A program made the translations under genes and the position numbers. Shown piece by piece: positions 53,078 to 61,581 of a stretch of 64,000 nt of DNA. The DNA is taken from positions 1,488,001-1,552,000 of the forward strand of contig CAVVYW010000005.1 in the NCBI GenBank assembly GCA_963752605.1. The letters run 5' to 3'. The DNA comes from CAVVYW01 sp963752605. Its GTDB lineage: Bacteria > Actinomycetota > Thermoleophilia > Solirubrobacterales > 70-9. The number at the start of each line of letters is the position of its first letter. Within the stretch, counting starts at the first letter, position 1. The notes beneath the pieces were generated by a model. The model saw only the letters and a list, made by a program, of their open reading frames with translations, made no database searches and had not been told where the DNA came from.

Positions 53078-54205
53078 ATGGAGCCAGGGGAGAATTCCCG
53101 GATCCGCCTTTCCCCGCTGTTGCGTCTACAAAGCGACGACCGCCTGGCCGGGCTCGCCGCGAAGGGCCATGAGCCCGCCTTCGAGGCGCTGCTGCGGCGA
53201 CACCGGCGCGTCGTCGACAGGACCTGCAGGAGGGTTCTGCCCCGCGAGGGGGCTGAGGACGCCGCCCAGCAGGCGATGCTCAGCGCCCACCAGGCGCTGG
53301 TCCGGAATGGCCCGCCCGACCGCTTCGAGGCATGGCTTCGCCGGATCGCCCTCAACGCGGCGCTGAAGGAGGCCGGCCGCCGCGACAACGACGCGGTGCC
53401 CCTCGATGAGGAGTCAATCGACGGCGTCGAGCAGCCGGACGACGCGTACGAGCGTCGAGAGCTTCTCGGCCGCACGATCAGGGCGGTCGCCGACCTGCCG
53501 CCTCGCCAGCGGAGGGCGCTGGTGATGCATGAGCTCGAGGGGAGGAGCCATGAGGAGATCGCCACGACGCTCGGACTGACCCGCGGCGCGATCCGGCAGC
53601 TGATCCACCGCGCCCGCGAGGGAGTCCGGGGCGTCGCCACCGCGCTGACGCCCCTCGCCCTGCTGCGCACCGGCGGGGCGGGAGCGGGGACCTCCGGACA
53701 GGCGAGCGAGATCGCCGCGGGCGGACTGGCGGCAGGCTTCGGCGCAAAGGCGGCCGTGGCGCTGCTCGCGACCGGAGGCATCGCCGGCGGGGTGGCGCTC
53801 GCGCCGAGCCATCCCGGGCCCGATTCCCGCGGCGGAAAGGCCGCGGACGAAGCGGCGATCATGGGTCCGGAGGAGGCCACCGCCAGCGATGATGCCGGTC
53901 CCGGCTCTCGCAGCTCCGGACCTGGACGCGCCGGCAGGCGCGATCGCGACTCAAGTGGCAGCGGCGATGGCGACGGCCACGCGGCGGTGGACAACTCAGG
54001 GCCAGGTTCGGCCAGCTCCGGCTCGGGATCCGGGTCCTCCGGGTCAGGATCGGGCTCATCGGGATCCGACTCCTCGGGATCGGGCTCATCGGGGTCCGGC
54101 TCGTCCGGGTCCGGCTCGTCCGGGTCCGGCTCATCGGGCTCTGGCTCCTCCGGCAGCGGCTCAGGCTCGAGCGGATCCGGCTCCGGCGATCTCGACCTGG
54201 ACTGA
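53078..54205 (+). CDS. ECF sigma factor with membrane segment and Ser-Gly repeat tail
   Basis: The ATG at 53078 (MEPGENSRIRLSPLLRLQSD) is preferred to a TTG at 53045; 375 residues. Sigma region 2 is KGHEPAFEALLRRHRRVVDR, EDAAQQAMLSAHQALVR and RFEAWLRRIALNAALKEAGR. Region 4 is VADLPPRQRRALVMHELEGR and SHEEIATTLGLTRGAIRQLI. After about residue 205 comes a probable membrane helix (FGAKAAVALLATGGIAGGVA), an acidic region, and a long Ser-Gly tail (GSGSSGSGSSGSGSSGSGSS) ending DLDLD. A sigma factor that spans the membrane with an outer low-complexity tail would combine sensor and regulator. No anti-sigma gene is seen; the kinase upstream may take that role. Confidence 0.88.
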   Translation: MEPGENSRIRLSPLLRLQSDDRLAGLAAKGHEPAFEALLRRHRRVVDRTCRRVLPREGAEDAAQQAMLSAHQALVRNGPPDRFEAWLRRIALNAALKEAGRRDNDAVPLDEESIDGVEQPDDAYERRELLGRTIRAVADLPPRQRRALVMHELEGRSHEEIATTLGLTRGAIRQLIHRAREGVRGVATALTPLALLRTGGAGAGTSGQASEIAAGGLAAGFGAKAAVALLATGGIAGGVALAPSHPGPDSRGGKAADEAAIMGPEEATASDDAGPGSRSSGPGRAGRRDRDSSGSGDGDGHAAVDNSGPGSASSGSGSGSSGSGSGSSGSDSSGSGSSGSGSSGSGSSGSGSSGSGSSGSGSGSSGSGSGDLDLD

Positions 54206-54247
54206 TCCAGGCCCCACGCACGGTTCAGGCACCGGGGCCGGATCGCC

Positions 54248-54262
54248 CCGTGATCTTTCGCC
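54248..54262 (+). promoter_or_regulatory. Candidate ECF promoter element upstream of acidic secreted protein gene
   Basis: CCGTGATCTTTCGCC matches the element at 52082-52096 at 14 of 15 positions. It is 74 bases before the ATG at 54336. It suggests joint control of the kinase-sigma pair and the secreted protein. Confidence 0.5.
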
Positions 54263-54335
54263 GACCCCCGGATCCAACTCAATGAGGGGGCAAAGCCTCC
54301 TCTTTGGAATCAACTCCGAGCGTATGCCAGGAGGG

Positions 54336-54830
54336 ATGAGCAAAATGGCAAAGGAACATCTGCGAACAGGTCGCGAAGCCGATGGAGCATCGCGAGCGTT
54401 CCTGCAGCTCTCCGAGGGCAACGAGCTCGCCGCAGAGAGCCCGTCGATCGCGCGCAAGGCGGTCGCCGTGCTGCTCTCGGCGCTGTTCCTGTTCTCGGTC
54501 CCGCTGCTGTGGGCGAGCACCGCCGACGCCGGCAAGGCCGTGAGGCCCGCCGCCAGCGGTCCCGGCCACGATGGCGACGGCAGCGGCGACGATGACGACA
54601 ACAGCGGTCCCGGCGGAGGCGACGATGACGACACCTCCGTCACGTCGGGCGACCGCTCGACCCTCGGGACGTCCAACACCTCGGTCTCGACGCGAGATAC
54701 CGCGACGAGCCGCAAGGGCAAGGACACCCGCGGGACCACGGGCGTCGACGACTCGACGCGTGCGACCAGCACCGGAACCTCGCGCGCGGCATCGACAGCC
54801 GGCACCACCACAGGCGGGACCACGGGCTGA
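54336..54830 (+). CDS. Membrane-anchored or secreted Asp/Gly/Thr-rich protein
   Basis: The ATG at 54336 follows CCAGGAGGG and gives 164 residues; an ATG at 54282 is possible but lacks a ribosome site. The N-terminal 45 residues (MSKMAKEHLRTGREADGASR, then FLQLSEGNELAAESPSIARK) are polar. A hydrophobic segment AVAVLLSALFLFSVPLLWA could be an uncleaved anchor or late signal. The rest is low-complexity: DGDGSGDDDDNSGPGGGDDD, then Thr-Ser-rich repeats. It resembles the tail of the preceding sigma factor in composition. The function is unknown; a surface partner or target of the sigma factor is a plausible inference from the shared promoter element. Confidence 0.7.
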   Translation: MSKMAKEHLRTGREADGASRAFLQLSEGNELAAESPSIARKAVAVLLSALFLFSVPLLWASTADAGKAVRPAASGPGHDGDGSGDDDDNSGPGGGDDDDTSVTSGDRSTLGTSNTSVSTRDTATSRKGKDTRGTTGVDDSTRATSTGTSRAASTAGTTTGGTTG

Positions 54831-54897
54831 GAGCCCACCCAGTCGGCGGAGAGCACCAGGCGGTCCCGGGGCCCGGGGGGCTCCGGGGCCGCCCCGC

Positions 54898-55812
54898 CTA
54901 GACCTCGTCAGGCGAGAAGGTGTCGCACTCCTCCAGCTCGCCCGAGTCGTAGCCCTTGCGGAACCAGGTCTGGCGCTGCTCCGACGAGCCGTGCGTCCAG
55001 GTCTCGGGGTCGATCCGGCCGGAGGTCTGCTCCTGGATCCGGTCGTCTCCGACCGCCTCGGCGGCGGTGATTCCCTCTTCGAGGTCCCCGCTCTCGAGGA
55101 TCCCCTCGTCATAGGCTGAGCGACCCCAGACGCCGGCGTAGCAGTCGGCCTGCAGCTCGAGCCTGATCGAGAGCTCGTTCGCGTCGTCGGGATTGCTCTC
55201 GCTCTGCGAGCGGACCTCCTGCTCGGTGCCGAGCTCCTGCTGGATGTGGTGGCCCATCTCGTGCGCGATCACGTAGGCCTGGGCGAAGTCTCCGGGGGCC
55301 TCGAAGCGCTGGCTCAGCTCGTCGAAGAAGCCGAGGTCTACGTAGACCGTCTGGTCGAGCGGGCAGTAGAACGGGCCGACCTGGGAGGTGGCGGAGCCGC
55401 AGTCCGTGTCGACCCCGTCTCGGAAGACGACGAGCGTCGCATGCTCGTAGGGCTTGCCGGCTCCCTGGAACTCTCCCTCCCAGAAGTCCTGCGTGTCGAT
55501 CAGGACGAAGTTGACGAACTCGAGCTGCTTCGCCTCGGGATCCGGCCCTTTGGGGAGCTTTCCCTCCCCCTTGCCGCTCGCCGGCGCCTGTGGGAAGCCG
55601 CCGCTCGGGCCGGGGACGTCGAAGCCGCCCTCCCCGCCGCAGCTGCGCAGCACGAAGAAGACGACGATCACGATCAGGATCGTCCCGATGCCCCCGCCCA
55701 TCCGGCCGGTCGGGATCGGCAGGCCGCCTCCGCCCCCCGGGAAGCGCATCCCGCCCCCGCCGGAGCGCTGGTCGCGCAGGTCAGGGCTGCGCTTCTGGCG
55801 CTTCCACTTCAT
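54898..55812 (-). CDS. Neutral zinc metallopeptidase, YpfJ family
   Basis: This encodes 304 residues. The N-terminus is basic and Gly-rich with one membrane helix (GTILIVIVVFFVLRSCGG), then the peptidase domain: LIDTQDFWEGEFQGAGKPYE, GVDTDCGSATSQVGPFYCPL, TVYVDLGFFDELSQRF and the zinc motif YVIAHEMGHHIQQELG (HExxH). LELQADCYAGVWGRSAYDEG supplies the third ligand region. This is the YpfJ/zinc-metallopeptidase family (PF04228), membrane-anchored with the active domain outside. The substrate is unknown. The gene is convergent with the preceding gene and separated from it by a GC-rich 67 bases. Confidence 0.92.
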   Translation of the reverse strand: MKWKRQKRSPDLRDQRSGGGGMRFPGGGGGLPIPTGRMGGGIGTILIVIVVFFVLRSCGGEGGFDVPGPSGGFPQAPASGKGEGKLPKGPDPEAKQLEFVNFVLIDTQDFWEGEFQGAGKPYEHATLVVFRDGVDTDCGSATSQVGPFYCPLDQTVYVDLGFFDELSQRFEAPGDFAQAYVIAHEMGHHIQQELGTEQEVRSQSESNPDDANELSIRLELQADCYAGVWGRSAYDEGILESGDLEEGITAAEAVGDDRIQEQTSGRIDPETWTHGSSEQRQTWFRKGYDSGELEECDTFSPDEV

Positions 55813-55858
55813 CGCGCCGGGACTCTACCCCGGGCACTCGAGTCTCAACCGTGGCCGT

Positions 55859-56872
55859 CTACTCGAGCGCCCGGCGCTGTGAGAGGACGTAGAGCAGGCC
55901 GAGCGAGGGGACGATCACCACGACGGCGATCGCGAAGACGACGATCACGGCGGTGAGGCTGGCCGAGGCTCCGGCGGCGTCATCGATCGTCAGCGAGGTC
56001 GGCAAGAGGTAGGGGTGCTGGGCGACGAACCATCCCCAGACGACGCTGACCACGGCTCCGACCGCGGCCGCCCTCATCAGGAGGGTGATGCGTGCATCGA
56101 AGCCTCGCGAGAGTCCGCCGATCAGCAGCCCGATCGCGGCCGTTCCGCAGAGCGCGGAGAGGATCACCAGGGGCAGACCCTCGTTGGTGAGGCCGTCGTA
56201 GACGAACTCGGCGTCGGCGTTCAACGCGAAGATCCCGGCGAGCGCCGCCGCGCCGGCCACCACGGCGGACGCCAGCGCGCGCCGTGCGAAGTAGCGCTGC
56301 AGCTCCTCGTCGCCGCTCGCCCCGGCGTCGCGCACCAGGAAGACCGCCGCCAGGTAGGCGGCGGCCGCCACGAACATGGCGCCGGTCAGGAGCGGCAGCA
56401 GGCCGGTCCAGCTCGAAGTCGGATCCCCGCCACCGTCCGCTGGGACCTGCCCCGAGGCGACGGCGCCCACCACCGTGCCGAGGAAGAACGGAGTCAGCAC
56501 AGAGGAGACGCCGAAGACGCGGGTGGCCGGTCCGTGCAACGGGCCCGGGAGGGCGTGGCGGAAGGCGAACCCCGAACCCCGCAGGACGATGCCGAGTGCG
56601 GCCAGAGCCAGCGGGATGTAGAGAGTCGTCATCACCGCAGAGAAGGCAGGCGGGAACGCCGTCAAGGCGACGACCAGCACGAAGATCAGCCAGACGTGGT
56701 TCGCCTCCCAGACCGGCGCGATCGAATGGTCGATCTGGGCGCGGGCGCGGTCACCGCGGGTACCGCGGGCGATCAGGTCCCACATGCCTGCCCCGAAGTC
56801 GGCGCCGCCGAACACCGCATAGACCGTCACCCCGAGGGTGAGGATGGCGGCGACCGCGTCCGGCTTGCTCAT
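55859..56872 (-). CDS. cydB: Cytochrome bd ubiquinol oxidase subunit II
   Basis: This encodes 337 residues; the ATG at 56872 overlaps the cydA stop as ATGA. CydB features are VTVYAVFGGADFGAGMWDLI, IDHSIAPVWEANHVWLIFVL, FPPAFSAVMTTLYIPLALAA and LRGSGFAFRHALPG. Eight or so membrane helices fit the family. With CydA it forms the heme bd-type oxidase that reduces oxygen to water with quinol, in the cytoplasmic membrane, giving respiration at low oxygen or under stress. There are no cydCD genes here. Confidence 0.95.
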   Translation of the reverse strand: MSKPDAVAAILTLGVTVYAVFGGADFGAGMWDLIARGTRGDRARAQIDHSIAPVWEANHVWLIFVLVVALTAFPPAFSAVMTTLYIPLALAALGIVLRGSGFAFRHALPGPLHGPATRVFGVSSVLTPFFLGTVVGAVASGQVPADGGGDPTSSWTGLLPLLTGAMFVAAAAYLAAVFLVRDAGASGDEELQRYFARRALASAVVAGAAALAGIFALNADAEFVYDGLTNEGLPLVILSALCGTAAIGLLIGGLSRGFDARITLLMRAAAVGAVVSVVWGWFVAQHPYLLPTSLTIDDAAGASASLTAVIVVFAIAVVVIVPSLGLLYVLSQRRALE

Positions 56873-58263
56873 GAGTCCCCCTCCCCGGGCGCGGGCGGGC
56901 GGGGCCCGTACGGGCCGGCGAGCGCCTCCGCATCCTCCTCGCGCCAGCGCCGGGCGAAGGCCCGCAGGATGAAGACGGCCGCCGCCCCCACCGCGGCGTA
57001 GATCGCGATGGTCGCGGCGAACACCCACCAGAGGCCCTCCGCGCCGGTCACCGCGTCCTCGGTGCGCATGTACCCGTGGACGATCCACGGCTGCCTGCCC
57101 ACCTCGGTGACGATCCAGCCGCACTCCATCGCGACGATCGCCGCCACCCCGCTGGCGGCCCCGGCGCGCAGGAACCAGCGGGTCGACGGCAGGTCGCGCC
57201 GGCGCCACCAGACGAACCCGAACCAGCCCCCGAGCATGAGCAGGGCGGTCCCGATCCCGACCATCGTGTCGAAGGAGAGGTGGAGCAGGGTCGGGGAGGG
57301 CGGCTCCTCGTCGTCGGGGAATTCCTCCAGCCCCTGGACCACGGTGTCGGTGCTGAATCCCGCCAGCAGCGAGTCGAGCCCGTCGATCGAGATGGCGTAC
57401 TTCACCTCGTCGTCGGTGCAGATGCCGCCGATGTGCTCGGGCTGGTCGTCCCCCGTCTCGTACACGCACTCCATCGCCGCGAACTTGACCGGCTGGTCGT
57501 CGTAGACCTCGCGCGCCGCGATGTCGCCGACGAAGAGCTGTACCGGCGTGATGGCCGCGGCGACGGTGAACGGGATCAGGAAGCCGAGCCGGTGGTAGCG
57601 ATCGCGGCGGCCGCGCAGCATCCCGACCGCGTAGACGGAGGCCACGGTGAATCCGGTGACCATGTAGGCGGCAAGCCACATGTGAGGGAACTCGTGCCCG
57701 AAGGCGGGGTTGAGCAGCACCTGGCTCACGTCCACGTCGGTCACCCGCCCGTCCGCGCCCAGCTCGAACCCCTGCGGGGTGTTCATCCATGAGTTGGCCG
57801 CGATCACCGCAGCGGCCCCGCCGATGCCGGCGAGCACGATCGGGATCCCGCTCCAGAAGTGCGCCCATCCCGGTAGCCGCTTCCAGCCGTATATGTAGAC
57901 CGCGATGAAGATCGCCTCGAGAAAGAAGAAGAGGCCCTCGATCGAGAAGCCGATGCCGAAGGCGTCGCCGAAGCGGCGCATCATCTCCGGCCAGAGGAGC
58001 CCGAGCTCGAAGGAGAGGACGGTCCCGGTGACGGCCCCGACGGCGAAGAGGACGGCCACCGCGCGCGACCACCGCTCGGCGAGCCGCAGGGCGTCCTCGT
58101 CGCCATGGCGCCGCCCTCGGTACTCGGCGATCAGCATGATCGCGGGGAAGGCGACCCCGAAGCAGGCGATGATGATGTGGAACCCGAGCGTGAACGCCAT
58201 CTGGTACCTGGCGGCGAGCAGGTCCGAGCCGGCGTCGGCGAGCAGTGGCGTTAGCTCGGGCAT
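56869..58263 (-). CDS. cydA: Cytochrome bd ubiquinol oxidase subunit I
   Basis: This encodes 464 residues, the size of the short Q-loop type. Features are DLLAARYQMAFTLGFHIIIA with the heme-ligand His, AVTGTVLSFELGLLWPEMMR, IGFSIEGLFFFLEAIFIAVY (acidic heme-area residue), NSWMNTPQGFEL, FPHMWLAAYMVTGFTVASVY (second His) and WIVTEVGRQPWIVHGYMRTE (the QPW motif). It carries the quinol site and hemes b558, b595 and d. It is co-transcribed with cydB by an ATGA overlap; the nitroreductase gene ends one base before its start. It could be a CIO-like variant; the quinone may be menaquinone. Confidence 0.95.
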   Translation of the reverse strand: MPELTPLLADAGSDLLAARYQMAFTLGFHIIIACFGVAFPAIMLIAEYRGRRHGDEDALRLAERWSRAVAVLFAVGAVTGTVLSFELGLLWPEMMRRFGDAFGIGFSIEGLFFFLEAIFIAVYIYGWKRLPGWAHFWSGIPIVLAGIGGAAAVIAANSWMNTPQGFELGADGRVTDVDVSQVLLNPAFGHEFPHMWLAAYMVTGFTVASVYAVGMLRGRRDRYHRLGFLIPFTVAAAITPVQLFVGDIAAREVYDDQPVKFAAMECVYETGDDQPEHIGGICTDDEVKYAISIDGLDSLLAGFSTDTVVQGLEEFPDDEEPPSPTLLHLSFDTMVGIGTALLMLGGWFGFVWWRRRDLPSTRWFLRAGAASGVAAIVAMECGWIVTEVGRQPWIVHGYMRTEDAVTGAEGLWWVFAATIAIYAAVGAAAVFILRAFARRWREEDAEALAGPYGPRPPAPGEGDS

Positions 58264-58714
58264 CTAGGAGGAGCGGGGCTCGAGGACGACGAGCGGGATC
58301 TGCCGGTTGGTCCGCTCCTGGTAGTCCGCGTAGCCGCTGTAGAGATCGACCACCTCCCGCCAGAGGCGCTCGTGCTCCTCGCCCTCGGCGACCCTGGCGT
58401 GGACCGGCACGTGCTTTGAGCCCACCTGGACAGATGTGTCGGGGTGCGCCTTGAGGTTGTGGAACCAGGCGGGGTTGCGGGGGTGGCCGCCCTTGGAGGC
58501 GACGATGACGAAGTTCTCCCCGTCCCGGAGGTAGGCGAGCGGCGTGGTCCGATTCCGGCCGCTCTTCGCCCCGACGTGGTCGAGCAGCAGCATCGGCGGA
58601 GCCCCCGGGACGTGGTGGCCGATCAGTCCCCTGCTGAGCCGGTAGACGGTGGTGTGCCCGCCCATCATCCAGCGCAACAAGCGGCCAGGTCCGATCCACG
58701 AGGCTGTTGGCCAT
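58264..58714 (-). CDS. Deazaflavin (F420)-dependent nitroreductase-family protein, N-terminal frame slip
   Basis: The body frame gives 138 residues from a TTG at 58680: GHTTVYRLSRGLIGHHVPGA, LLLDHVGAKSGRNRTTPLAY, FVIVASKGGHPRNPAWFHNL and ARVAEGEEHERLWREVVDLY, a Ddn-type split beta-barrel. Immediately upstream in another frame lies a good start, MANSLVDRTWPL (ATG at 58714), which fits the family N-terminus if one base is missing near 58682. Thus about 150 residues are expected. Family members bind F420H2 and reduce nitro or quinone groups. The gene is adjacent to cydA on the same strand. Confidence 0.82.
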
Positions 58715-58724
58715 CGGGCGGAGC

Positions 58725-58949
58725 TTATGCCCTGCTCGCCAGGTGAAAGCGGTCGCAGAAGTCGCAGCGGTAATAGGTCTTGCCGAAGCGGGCGGCCTCG
58801 GCCTTCGCCTTGGCCTCGGTCGTATAGCCCCGCTTGGGCTTGCCGTCCTTGTTGAAATGGCTGCCGACGATGCGCCTCGCCACGATCCCTTCGAGCCTAG
58901 CGGGGCACCCGCACGGCCCCGGGACGTTCGCGGGCCGATTAGGGGTCAT
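58725..58949 (-). CDS. Small protein with CxxC motif, function unknown
   Basis: The 74 residues include a basic middle (GSHFNKDGKPKRGYTTEAKA) and the C-terminal segment TYYRCDFCDRFHLASRA, with CxxC and a nearby His that could bind zinc. The layout resembles small zinc-ribbon or HNH-associated proteins, but no family is recognised. It precedes the nitroreductase gene by 10 bases and is divergent from the PspC operon. The ATG at 58949 is used; later starts are possible. Confidence 0.6.
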   Translation of the reverse strand: MTPNRPANVPGPCGCPARLEGIVARRIVGSHFNKDGKPKRGYTTEAKAKAEAARFGKTYYRCDFCDRFHLASRA

Positions 58950-58994
58950 TCCCTATAGACGGGAGGCGCGGCGGCCGTCAAGGTCGTACCCCTC

Positions 58995-59987
58995 ATGAAC
59001 GACCAACCCAAGAAAACTCAGCCCAAGCAAGAACAAAGGAACAGCGGGGTCGGCCCCCAGCGCCGCCTGCTCCGGTCGCCAAGCGACCGGATGATCTGGG
59101 GCGTGGCGGGCGGCCTCGCGGAGCATCTGAGCGTCAGCTCGACGCTGGTTCGCGCGGCGTTCGTCATCACCGCGCTGTTCAGCGGGATCGGCCTGCTGGC
59201 ATATCTCGTGCTCGCCGTCGCGCTCCCGCAGGACGACGGCAGCGGCAAGCCGGTCGAGGAAAGCCTGAGCTCCAGGTTCGGCCGGGTGCTGCTCGTCAGC
59301 CTGCTCGTCGCCGCCGTGATCTGCCTGGCGATCTGCCTGGCCGCGGCGAGCGCGTGGGTGACGGCCACCGGACACGGCACCGTCGTCGCCGGAGTCGTGA
59401 TCGCCGTCGGCGTCGCCCTGGTGGCGGCCGCCTTCGTCGAGAGCGTCCGCCGGAGGGTGCTGCCCTGGCTGGTGGGTGCGGGCCTGGTGCTCGCCATCCC
59501 GGCCGGCGCGATCGCCGCGGCGGACGTGCATATCGACGAGTCGGTCGGCCAGCGCGAGTACCGGCCGACGACTGTCGCAGACATCCCGGAGGACGGCTAC
59601 GAGCTCGGGACCGGTCAGCTGATCGTGGACCTGCGCGACCTGCCATGGGCCAAGGGACAGACCATCCCGGTCTCCGCCGAGCTCGGCATGGGCCGGATGA
59701 TCGTCTCGGCCCCGAGCGACGTCTGCGTCGTCGCCGACGCGAACGCGAAGGCGGGCGAGCTGCTCGTCGCCGGCGACCGGAGCGACGGCCTGGATCCCGA
59801 GGTGGACTCGGGTGAGCCTCAGAGCCAGGGACCCCGCCTGGAGCTCGACGCCGAGCTCCAGTTCGGGCAGCTGGTCGTCACCGATCGGGACCCCGTGGCC
59901 GTCCAGGAGCACGGACCCGGCCGCGGCTTCGACCACGGCGATACCGATGAGGAGGAAGACTCACAGCGTCAAGCATGCGGCCGGTGA
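58995..59987 (+). CDS. PspC-domain membrane protein with LiaF-like C-terminal region
   Basis: This encodes 330 residues. The PspC domain (about 24-80) is RRLLRSPSDRMIWGVAGGLA, EHLSVSSTLVRAAFVITAL and a helix ILLAYLVLAVALPQD-like. Further helices are LLVSLLVAAVICLAICLAAA, GVVIAVGVALVAAAFVE and LPWLVGAGLVLAIPAGAIAA. The outer C-terminal part (DVHIDESVGQREYRPTTVAD, GTGQLIVDLRDL, ELGMGRMIVSAPSDVCVVAD) resembles LiaF/toastrack beta-strands. It overlaps the next gene by 13 bases; together with the histidine kinase and NarL regulator it looks like an envelope stress sensing unit similar to the Lia system. Confidence 0.88.
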   Translation: MNDQPKKTQPKQEQRNSGVGPQRRLLRSPSDRMIWGVAGGLAEHLSVSSTLVRAAFVITALFSGIGLLAYLVLAVALPQDDGSGKPVEESLSSRFGRVLLVSLLVAAVICLAICLAAASAWVTATGHGTVVAGVVIAVGVALVAAAFVESVRRRVLPWLVGAGLVLAIPAGAIAAADVHIDESVGQREYRPTTVADIPEDGYELGTGQLIVDLRDLPWAKGQTIPVSAELGMGRMIVSAPSDVCVVADANAKAGELLVAGDRSDGLDPEVDSGEPQSQGPRLELDAELQFGQLVVTDRDPVAVQEHGPGRGFDHGDTDEEEDSQRQACGR

Positions 59988-60934
59988 GCAGACCTGAGTC
60001 GAGCGCGCTGGGGGCCGGGATCTCGATCCTGGCCCTCGGCGTGCTGCTGCTCCTCCAGGAGGGAGGGGGTCTCGACCTGCCGCCGGGCTGGCTGCTGCTG
60101 GCTCTCGCGGCATGCACCGGGATCGCCGTGGCGGCGATCGTCACGGGAGAACGGGATCTCCCCCGCGCCGCTGTGGGGGTCTCATGGGTCGTCTTCGGCG
60201 GGGCGCTGCTGCTCGCCGCCGGGCTGATCGTCCTCTGGGCGACCGGCGCCCTGGACGCCGCCGGGGAGGTGGTCTTCGCCGCCTTGGTGGTCTCGATCGC
60301 GCTGGGGCTGGTGTCGGCTCCGATCTGGTGGGGCCTGATCCGCCGCGTCACGCTGGAGAGGTCCGCGCGAATCCGCTCCGAGGAGCGCGCCGAGCTCGGC
60401 GCCCACCTCCACGACTCCGTACTGCAGACGCTCGCCCTGATGCAGGGCCGGGCCGACGACCCCAGCGAGGTTGCCCGGCTGGCCCGCCATCAGGAGCGCG
60501 AGCTTCGCTCGTGGCTGGCGCGCGATGAGCCGACCCGCCCGGGCGAGCGGCTGGCCGACGCCCTCCGGGCCGCGGCCGAGGAGGTGGAGGAGGCGCACTC
60601 GGCCCAGATCGAGGCGGTCGTGGTGGGAGACGCGGCGCTCAATGAGAGGCTGGAAGCGCTGGTGGCGGCGACCCGGGAGGCCCTCACGAACGCCGCCAAG
60701 TTCGCATCCGATGCCGGACCAGTGCGGCTCTACGCCGAGATCGAGGACGGCACCGCCCGCGTCTTCGTCGACGACCGGGGGCCCGGGTTCGATCCCGACG
60801 CCATCCCGGGCGACCGCCGGGGCGTGCGTGAATCCATAATCGGGCGCATGGAGAGACACGGCGGCCGTGCCGAGATACACAGCCAGCCCGGCGGCGGCAC
60901 CGAGGTCGAGCTGGAGATCCGGGGCGGCCGATGA
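59975..60934 (+). CDS. NarL/LiaS-type sensor histidine kinase
   Basis: This encodes 319 residues. Four hydrophobic segments (about 10-115, such as ISILALGVLLLLQEGGGL and AALVVSIALGLVSAPIWWG) precede the HisKA_3 helix RAELGAHLHDSVLQTLALMQ with the phosphoacceptor His of HLHDS. HATPase motifs are AATREALTNAAKFASDAGPV (N box) and ARVFVDDRGPGFDPDAIPG, then HGGRAEIHSQPGGGTEVEL. It is a small-loop membrane sensor with no large outer domain, so the PspC/LiaF-like protein may be its sensor. It overlaps the response regulator by ATGA. Confidence 0.9.
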   Translation: MRPVSRPESSALGAGISILALGVLLLLQEGGGLDLPPGWLLLALAACTGIAVAAIVTGERDLPRAAVGVSWVVFGGALLLAAGLIVLWATGALDAAGEVVFAALVVSIALGLVSAPIWWGLIRRVTLERSARIRSEERAELGAHLHDSVLQTLALMQGRADDPSEVARLARHQERELRSWLARDEPTRPGERLADALRAAAEEVEEAHSAQIEAVVVGDAALNERLEALVAATREALTNAAKFASDAGPVRLYAEIEDGTARVFVDDRGPGFDPDAIPGDRRGVRESIIGRMERHGGRAEIHSQPGGGTEVELEIRGGR

Positions 60935-61581
60935 GCCCCGAGCGACCGAGCGTGGTCATCGTCGACGATCACGCGATCTTCCGCGCCGGAGTCAGGGCCG
61001 AGCTGGGCGAGCTGGTTCAGGTCCTCGGCGAGGCGGAGTCCGTGGAGGACGCGGCTCGGACGATCTCGGAGTTGGAGCCCGACGTGGTACTGCTCGACGT
61101 CCACATGCCCGGAGGCGGCGGGGTCGAGGTGATGGAGCGGGTCGCCAAGCAGCGGCCACAGCAACGCTTCCTGGCCCTGTCGGTCTCCGACGATCCCAAG
61201 GACGTGATCGCGATCGTCCGCGCGGGCGCGCGGGGCTACGTCACGAAGACGATCACCGGCGAGGAGCTGGCCGACGCGATCGAGCGGGTCCGCGACGGCG
61301 ACGCGGTCTTCTCACCGCGGCTCGCCGGATTCGTGCTCGACGCCTTCGCGGGAGAGCTCCCGCCCGAGGAGGTGGATCCCGAGCTCGACCAGCTGACGGC
61401 GCGCGAGCGCGAGGTTCTGCGCCTGATCGCGCGCGGCTACATGTACAAGGAGATCGCGCACAGGCTCTCGATCTCGCCCAAGACCGTCGAGGCGCACGTC
61501 AGCTCGGTACTCCGGAAGCTGCAGCTCTCCAGCCGCCACGAGCTGAGCCGGTGGGCGGTCGCTCGCCGGCTGGTCGACTAG
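60931..61581 (+). CDS. NarL/FixJ-type response regulator
   Basis: This encodes 216 residues. The receiver domain has VVIVDDHAIFRAGVRAELGE (acidic pair), VVLLDVHMPGGGGVEVMERV with the phosphorylated Asp, LALSVSDDPKDVIAIVRAGA and GYVTKTITGEEL (Lys). The LuxR-type HTH at the C-terminus is LTAREREVLRLIARGYMYKE and IAHRLSISPKTVEAHVSSVL. It pairs with the histidine kinase upstream (ATGA overlap). Targets unknown; self-regulation of the PspC operon is common for such sets. Its stop lies in a CTAG shared with the convergent gene. Confidence 0.93.
   Translation: MSPERPSVVIVDDHAIFRAGVRAELGELVQVLGEAESVEDAARTISELEPDVVLLDVHMPGGGGVEVMERVAKQRPQQRFLALSVSDDPKDVIAIVRAGARGYVTKTITGEELADAIERVRDGDAVFSPRLAGFVLDAFAGELPPEEVDPELDQLTAREREVLRLIARGYMYKEIAHRLSISPKTVEAHVSSVLRKLQLSSRHELSRWAVARRLVD

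Noticed and set aside
53990..54180. DNA minisatellite as a mobile or regulatory repeat
   Set aside because: It is in frame and explained by the Ser-Gly repeats of the sigma factor tail.
53032..54282. Minus-strand 416-codon frame rich in Pro-Asp-Glu
   Set aside because: It is the complement of the sigma factor gene and its Ser-Gly tail; the plus strand has clear sigma region 2 and 4 motifs.
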